From positions 200,307-264,306 of the forward strand of contig CAVZRW010000016.1 of the NCBI GenBank assembly GCA_963777855.1: a stretch of DNA of 64,000 nucleotides, given 5' to 3'. The DNA comes from Prado023 sp963777855 (GTDB taxonomy: Bacteria > Actinomycetota > Actinomycetes > S36-B12 > CAIYMF01). A program made the translations under genes and the position numbers. This document shows positions 59,281-64,000 of the stretch, piece by piece; within the stretch, counting starts at the first letter, position 1; each line of letters starts with the position of its first letter. The notes beneath the pieces were generated by a model. That model was given only the letters and a program-made list of their open reading frames with translations. It was not told where the DNA came from and did no database searches.

Positions 59281-60782
59281 CTACTCGGCCGAAGTCGGGA
59301 TGTGGATCTCGCGCTTGAGGATCTTGCCGGTGGGCGTCATCGGCAGGGCCTCGGTGACCCACACGATGCGCGGGTACTTGTAGGCGCGCCACGCGCTCCT
59401 TCACGAAGTCGCGCAGCTCTCGGCCTCGGTGGCGCTCGCCCCGGGCTTGAGGGTCACCGCAGCCGCGATCTCCTCGCCGAGGGACTCGTGCGGGATGCCG
59501 ATCACGGCCGCCGTCGGCCACGGCCGGGTGCTCGTAGAGCACCTCCTCGATCTCGCGCGGGTACACGTTGAACCCGCCGCGGATGATCATGTCCTTCTTG
59601 CGGTCGACGATGTAGTAGTAGCCGTCCTCGTCGACGCTTGGCCCAGGTCGCCGGTGCGGAACCAGCCGTCGTGCGATCGCCTCGGCGGTCGCCTCGGGCT
59701 TGCCGAGTAGCCCTTCATCACGTTGTGGCCGCGGATCGCGATCTCGCCGATCTCGCCCTGCGGGCACGTCGTTCCCGTCGTCGTCGACCAGTCGGCATCT
59801 CGACGCCCGCGACCGGGGTGCCGATCGAGCCGGGCTTGCGCTCGCGGTCCGGGTGGTTGAACGAGGCCACCGGGCGAGGTCTCGGACAGTCCGTAGCCCT
59901 CGAGGATCGATGCGCGTCGAAGGCCTCCTCGAACCCGCGCAGCACCTCGACCGGCATCGAGGCGCCGCCCGAGCCGCAGACGCGCAGGGCCGAGAGGTCG
60001 TAGTCGGCCCGGTTCGGGTGCTGGAGAAGCGCGACGTACATGGTGGGCACGGCCAGCAGGATCGTCACCTTGTCGCGCTGCAGGACCTCGAGGGCCTTCG
60101 TCGGCTCGAACCGGGGGATGAGCGTCAGGTTGGCGCCCACCGAGACCGCCGCGTTCATGGCGACGGTCTGACCGAAGGAGTGGAACAGCGGGAGTCCGCC
60201 GAACACCACGTCGTCCAGGCCGACCGAGACCAGGCCCACCGAGATCTCGGCGTTGCGGGTCATGTTCGCGTGGGTCAGCTCAGCGCCCTTGGGGGCGCCG
60301 GTCGTGCCGGAGGTGTAGAGCACGACGGCGGTGTCCTGCGCGTCACGGTCGACGAGAGCAACAGGCTCGTGGGCCATCACCGCCCCCAGGAACTCGGCCG
60401 GCACCACGGAGATGAACGTGGAGCCGGCCTCGGCCGCGCCCTTGCCCGCCTCCTCGGCGACACCGTCCCAGGCGAAGAACACCCGAGACTCGGAGTCCTT
60501 GAGTGCGTAGGCGAACTCACGGGACTTGAACAGCGGGTTCAGCGGCACCACGACGCCTCCGGCCCAGAGGATCCCGTAGTAGACCACCGGCATGTGCGGG
60601 ATGTTGGGCATCGTCACGGCCACGCGGTCCCCGGGCTGGACGCCCAACTCGGTGAGCCAGCCGGCCACTCGCGCTGCGCCAGCCGCGAGCATCCCGTACG
60701 GGAGCACCGACTCGTCGAGGGTCACGGCCGGACGGGTGGGGTGTGCCTCGGCGGTGCGGGCGAGGTTGGCTGCCAGGTTCAT
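59281..60782 (-). pseudogene. Long-chain acyl-CoA synthetase (FadD-like) with many frameshifts in its last half
   Basis: The N-terminal 300 residues are intact: MNLAANLARTAEAHPTRPAV, VLYTSGTTGAPKGAELTH (AMP-binding), GGLPLFHSFGQT, VCGSGGASMPVEV. From about 59910 to the stop at 59281 the protein jumps between all three frames at least eight times, yet each piece is well conserved: LEGYGLSETS, RLVDDDGNDVP, TGDL, VDEDGYYYIVDRKKDMIIRG, NVYPREIEEVLYEHP and KILKREI. Corrected, it would be about 500 residues activating a fatty acid as its CoA ester. AAAGGA lies six bases before the ATG. Recent decay or poor base calls are both possible. Confidence 0.75.
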
Positions 60783-61240
60783 GGGGGATCCTTTCCGCGA
60801 TCAGGGGGTAGATGGCGCGAGGGTACGCGCGCCGGGCCCCGCACGGTGTGGCGGGGATCACTTCCCGCCCGCCTCGCCGCGCCGGCCGTCGGCGGCGGTG
60901 GTCCACGCGGGCGCCGCGTCGCTCGGCTCCGACCCGCGCCGGTCGCCCGCGCCGTGCCTGGGCCTCGTGCCTCGTGCCTCGCGCCCTCCGCCTCGTTCCT
61001 GGGCCTCGCGCCGCGTGCCTGGGCCTCGCGCCTCGCGTGCCTGGGCCTCGTGCGTCAGCTGTGTGGGTTGACCCGCTTCTAGTTCAGGCAACCGCCACGC
61101 ATCATGGGGGTGTCGTCGTACCCGCCATCGGATGCCGATGATCGGTAGCCTGCCGCCGGAGGTGGCGAGCATGGTGGATTCCGCAGGGGTGGAAGGCTGG
61201 ACGGGGACGGGACGGGACGGGGGCGGAGGGCGGGCCGGCG
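60783..61240. other. Gene-free spacer with GC-rich repeats
   Basis: No supported gene. It holds the upstream region of the acyl-CoA synthetase, and at about 60956-61050 a degenerate repeat of CCTGGGCCTCGCGCCTCG (five or so copies). A TAGCCT box at 61147 lies before a possible ATG (61171) whose frame runs out of register with the next ORF. Confidence 0.5.
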
Positions 61241-61765
61241 GTGGACCCCGGGGCCGAGATTCATGGCGGGGACGGGGCTCAGGGCGGAGCCGGTGTGGGG
61301 GCGAGCCTCGATCCCATGCTCGCCGAGGCGGCCGCGGCGCTTCTCGCGCGCCGCCCGGGTGCCGGGCCGCTGGATGCCGGTGCCCTGGCGCGGCTCGCCG
61401 AGGTGCTGTCGTCCGCCGCTTACCCCGCGGCCGCGAACCCCGCCGCCGCGAACCCCGCCGCCACGAACCCGGCAGCCGTGAGCCCTGACACCGCAACCCC
61501 GGCCGCCGCGACCCCAGACGCGAACCCGGCCGACGCGCCGTGGCTCGACGCGGCCGGGCTGCGGGATGCCGACTCGTGCGGATACCCGGTGGCCGGTGGC
61601 TACATGGACGTCCGCGGCGACCTCGCCGTCATGCCCGCGGTCGTCGCCGACCCGTCACGCATCGACGCGGTCATGGGTCGCCTGCTCCAGCAGTGGGCCG
61701 ACGACTATGTGCTCACCGGCAGCGCGAGACTCGACCACCCGTGGCGGCAGTGGGCGGTGGAGTGA
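61241..61765 (+). CDS. Ala/Pro-rich protein, function unknown
   Basis: 174 residues from a GTG at 61241, start uncertain; an upstream frame from an ATG at 61171 may be its real beginning if a base is missing in the GGGGACGGGACGGG run. A low-complexity stretch with PAAAN/PAAVS repeats (DNA 61424-61483) sits in the middle. The C-terminal 80 residues look folded: GLRDADSCGYPVAGGYMD, AVVADPSRIDAVMGRLLQQWADDY. No family recognised. The GNAT gene overlaps its stop (GTGA). Confidence 0.5.
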   Translation: MDPGAEIHGGDGAQGGAGVGASLDPMLAEAAAALLARRPGAGPLDAGALARLAEVLSSAAYPAAANPAAANPAATNPAAVSPDTATPAAATPDANPADAPWLDAAGLRDADSCGYPVAGGYMDVRGDLAVMPAVVADPSRIDAVMGRLLQQWADDYVLTGSARLDHPWRQWAVE

Positions 61766-62340
61766 CTCTCCGCCCCATGGTGGACGGGGATGTCGAAGCC
61801 GCGCTCGACCTCCTGGCGGCGGTGGCGGCTGAGGGCACCTGGGTCGGCACCCAGGCCGGCTTCGACCGGGATGCCCGGCGCCGGCGTTGGAGCGAGGGGC
61901 TCGACACGCCGCACGTGCGGCACGTGGTCGTGGAGGCGGAGGCGACCTCGCAGCTGCTGGGCCACGGCGCGGTTCACCTCGAGTCGTACGGCGTCGCGGA
62001 GCTGGGCATGCTGCTGGCCGCGGAGGCGCGGGGCCGGGGGATCGGCGGGCGACTTCTCGACGCTCTGCTCGACGCGGCCCGTGACCTGGGCGCCCACAAG
62101 GTGGCCCTGCAGCTCTGGGCGCACAACGAGCCCGCGCTGCGCCTGTACCTCTCGCGAGGGTTCACGATCGAGGGCCGGTTGCGCGCGCACTACCCGAGGG
62201 ACTCGGGCCAGGTGTGGGATGCGCTCATCATGGGCCTGCACCTGGACCCGACGGTTCTGGAGCCGGGCCGCGCCGCCACGCTGCCGGATGCGCCGCAGGT
62301 CCCCGCGTCGATTGAGCTGCGCGCGACCACCCCGCGCTGA
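61762..62340 (+). CDS. GNAT-family N-acetyltransferase
   Basis: 192 residues from a GTG overlapping the upstream stop. Beginning LRPMVDGDVEAALDLL, acetyl-CoA loop AAEARGRGIGGRLLDALLDAA (about 91-111), then HKVALQLWAHNEPALRLYLSRGFTIEGR and the final YPRDSGQVWDALIMGL. This is a RimI/RimJ-like acetyltransferase of unknown substrate (amine or protein N-terminus). It is coupled to the Ala-rich protein. Confidence 0.85.
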   Translation: MTLRPMVDGDVEAALDLLAAVAAEGTWVGTQAGFDRDARRRRWSEGLDTPHVRHVVVEAEATSQLLGHGAVHLESYGVAELGMLLAAEARGRGIGGRLLDALLDAARDLGAHKVALQLWAHNEPALRLYLSRGFTIEGRLRAHYPRDSGQVWDALIMGLHLDPTVLEPGRAATLPDAPQVPASIELRATTPR

Positions 62341-62395
62341 CGGCGAGTTGGCCCGACCCGCCCCGTTGGCACCGACCGAGGCCACCCCACTCCTC

Positions 62396-62950
62396 TCAGC
62401 CAAGGGCGCCGAGGTGGTCCAGCGCCCGGTAGGCGGCGGCCGCGTCGGTCAGCGCACCGGCGCGCACCTGCGCCACGAAGTCCGCGAGGCTGACCTCGAC
62501 CGGCACGCAGAACTCGTCGCCCCCGGCGAGGGGGGCGGCAACCCGGCGGCAGCCGCGCGCCACCGCGGCGAAGCGCCGGATCGTCGAGAACCCGGCCAGC
62601 CAGGCGCCTCCGAGCACCTCGATCGATCCCGCCGCGAACCCCGTCTCCTCGAGCAGCTCCCGCACCGCCGCGGTGGCCACGTCCTCACCCGGATCGACCA
62701 TCCCGCCGGGCAGTTCGTCGAGCACGAGCCCTGGCCCGGGGCGGAACTGCCTGGCCAGCACGACTGCGCCCTGCTCGGTCAGCGCCACGACGGCGACTGT
62801 GCTCCCGCCGGCCAGGATGTCCCAGCGGGTGTCGCGACCGTCGGGCAGCCTGTAGCGGCGAGACTCGATCCGCACGAACCCCTGGTAGGCCTCGTCGGCG
62901 GAGAGCTGGGTCCAGGCCAGGTTCTGCTCGGGCGGCGGTTGCAGTGCCAT
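62396..62950 (-). CDS. NUDIX hydrolase
   Basis: 184 residues. The NUDIX box is GGMVDPGEDVATAAVRELLEETG (about 81-103), with the two Glu metal ligands in RELLEE. Upstream GSTVAVVALTEQGAVVLARQFRPGPGL and LDELPGG are typical of ADP-ribose or nucleotide-sugar pyrophosphatases. The ATG lies seven bases after GAGGAT. Divergent from a GNAT gene by 37 bp. Confidence 0.88.
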   Translation of the reverse strand: MALQPPPEQNLAWTQLSADEAYQGFVRIESRRYRLPDGRDTRWDILAGGSTVAVVALTEQGAVVLARQFRPGPGLVLDELPGGMVDPGEDVATAAVRELLEETGFAAGSIEVLGGAWLAGFSTIRRFAAVARGCRRVAAPLAGGDEFCVPVEVSLADFVAQVRAGALTDAAAAYRALDHLGALG

Positions 62951-62987
62951 GCCCGGCATCCTCGCACCCCCCAGTAGCATCCGGCCC

Positions 62988-63425
62988 GTGCTGATCCGCC
63001 CCTTCGAGCAGACCGACCGTGCGGCGGTGATCGACCTGTGGCGCCGGGTGGGCCTGACCCGCCCGTGGAACGACCCCGACCGCGACATCGACCGCAAGGT
63101 CGCCGACTCGCCGTGGGGCCTGCTCGTGGGCCTGGCCGAGGCCCGGCTGGTCGCGGCGGCCATGATCGGCTACGACGGTCACCGCGGATCCGTGAACTAC
63201 CTGGCCGTCGACCCGGACCACCGCGGCCGGGGGTGGGGCGGTGCGCTGATGGACCACGCCGAGGCGCTGCTGCGCGCACGCGGCTGCCCGAAGGTCAACC
63301 TGCAGGTGCGTGGCGACAACCCGGAGGTGATCGCCTTCTACGAGCGGCGCGGCTACGTCCTGGAGCCCGCGACGCACGCAGTGAACCTCGGCCGCCGCCT
63401 CATGGTCGACGGCCCCCCGGCCTGA
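62988..63425 (+). CDS. GNAT-family acetyltransferase (YpeA-like)
   Basis: 145 residues from a GTG seven bases after TAGCAT, consistent with a leaderless message. LIRPFEQTDRAAVIDLWRRVGLTRPWNDPDRDI is the typical YpeA beginning; acetyl-CoA loop VDPDHRGRGWGGALMDHAEALL (about 72-93); NLQVRGDNPEVIAFYERRGY near the end. Substrate unknown. Confidence 0.88.
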   Translation: MLIRPFEQTDRAAVIDLWRRVGLTRPWNDPDRDIDRKVADSPWGLLVGLAEARLVAAAMIGYDGHRGSVNYLAVDPDHRGRGWGGALMDHAEALLRARGCPKVNLQVRGDNPEVIAFYERRGYVLEPATHAVNLGRRLMVDGPPA

Positions 63426-63467
63426 CGGCGATATCTGCCCGCAGGTCCGCGAGGACGTGTCGCGGTC

Positions 63468-64000
63468 TCAGGCCATCGCCACGCTGCGGAACCGGCGCAG
63501 GCGCAGGCTGTTGGTCACCACGAACACCGACGAGAAGGCCATCGCCGCCCCGGCGAGCATCGGGTTGAGCAGGCCCATCATCGCCAGGGGGATCGCGGCC
63601 ACGTTGTAGGCGAACGCCCAGAACAGGTTGCCCTTGATGGTGCGCAGGGTGCGGCGGGAGAGCCGGATCGCGTCCACGGCGGCACGCGGGTCGCCCCGCA
63701 CGAGGGTCAGGTCGGCGGCGGCGATCGCCACGTCGGTGCCGGTGCCCATCGCGATCCCCAGGTCCGCAGCGGCCAGGGCAGCGGCGTCGTTGACCCCGTC
63801 GCCCACCATCGCCACGACGTGCCCGGCGGCCTGCAGCGCACGCACGGCCTCGACCTTGTCCTCGGGCAGGACGCCCGCGATGACCTCGGAGATCCCCACC
63901 TCGTCGGCGATGGCCGACGCGGCGCGTGCATTGTCGCCGGTGAGCAGCACCGGGGTCAGGCCCAGGTCGCGCAGCTCAGCCACGGCCTGCGCCGAGGTCG
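63468..64000 (-). CDS. Copper-translocating P-type ATPase, C-terminal part (runs off the window)
   Basis: About 177 residues are visible, open at the right edge. It includes LTGDNARAASAIADEVGI, the hinge VAMVGDGVNDAAALAAADLGIAMG and the last two helices with FAYNVAAIPLAMMG and NPMLAGAAMAFSSVFVVTNSLRLRRF. The YN and MxxSS residues there are metal-binding marks of the P1B-1 (Cu+) group such as CopA. It exports copper using ATP. The phosphorylation motif and N-terminal metal domains lie outside. Confidence 0.9.
   Translation of the reverse strand, partial: TSAQAVAELRDLGLTPVLLTGDNARAASAIADEVGISEVIAGVLPEDKVEAVRALQAAGHVVAMVGDGVNDAAALAAADLGIAMGTGTDVAIAAADLTLVRGDPRAAVDAIRLSRRTLRTIKGNLFWAFAYNVAAIPLAMMGLLNPMLAGAAMAFSSVFVVTNSLRLRRFRSVAMA

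Noticed and set aside
61079..61264. Small minus-strand ORF ending MMRGGCLN
   Set aside because: Pro-rich, no ribosome-binding site and overlaps a repeat-rich spacer; not supported.

Overview
The window is high-GC DNA (visibly above 70% G+C, many GTG starts, strongly G/C-ended codons) from a Gram-positive actinobacterium. Supporting signs are a mycothiol-dependent MDMPI-type protein, an Abhydrolase_9 membrane hydrolase, a DesA3-like desaturase with its reductase, and many start codons 6-8 nt downstream of a TANNNT-like -10 box, the layout of leaderless transcripts. Genus cannot be fixed from the sequence; a Micrococcales-like actinobacterium is a reasonable guess. No rRNA, tRNA or CRISPR array was seen.

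Layout. 0-5.4 kb: the tail of a beta-propeller protein, a secreted protein with a duplicated domain, two small membrane proteins, a GCS2-family ligase, a sugar acetyltransferase and a rhodanese. 5.4-8.5 kb: a zinc-uptake operon (znuA-znuC-znuB) divergent from a Fur/Zur regulator, with a candidate Zur box over the znuA promoter. 8.6-13.5 kb: a GH63-type glycosidase, a frameshifted CREST-like membrane protein, a PlsC-type acyltransferase and a small membrane protein. 13.7-15.5 kb: cysK-cysE. 15.8-21.5 kb: META and YwiC-like proteins, an ion channel/membrane alpha-beta hydrolase/CPBP protease operon, and a MarR regulator. 21.9-27.1 kb: map, a conserved 60-residue protein, an MFS exporter, an amidase pseudogene, a trans-enoyl-reductase-like protein and a membrane protein. 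27.2-35.7 kb: an ABC exporter with a duplicated, fused permease, a K+ channel with RCK domain, pcm, a relic of a secreted protein, a methyltransferase and a second ABC exporter. 35.8-46.5 kb: a uridine phosphorylase-like protein, SixA, an MMPL transporter, an HExxH membrane protein, a PucR regulator divergent from a ferredoxin reductase/desaturase pair, and a third ABC exporter. 46.8-47.9 kb: a complete IS630-type element. 48.0-52.9 kb: a hydroxyproline-degradation operon. 53.1-64 kb: a lipid kinase, a phosphoesterase, a class III aminotransferase, a frameshifted SDR and acyl-CoA ligase, an MDMPI protein, two GNATs, a NUDIX protein and the end of a copper P-type ATPase.

The most interesting locus is 48,028-52,895. 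Its proteins match the four steps from trans-4-hydroxy-L-proline to 2-oxoglutarate: epimerase, FAD D-hydroxyproline dehydrogenase, a DapA-family deaminase and an aldehyde dehydrogenase. The last two enzymes are one continuous 796-residue reading frame, so consecutive steps are joined in one bifunctional protein. Two perfect 18-20 bp palindromes lie upstream.

Other structure includes a dispersed 20-bp-arm inverted repeat around GTCGATTCCGAC, three copies of CGTGTGCGAGGTT upstream of cysK, several GC-rich minisatellites, and a scatter of single-base indels in otherwise well-conserved genes. Those indels could be real decay or base-calling errors, so the single-frame claims here should be confirmed on reads.
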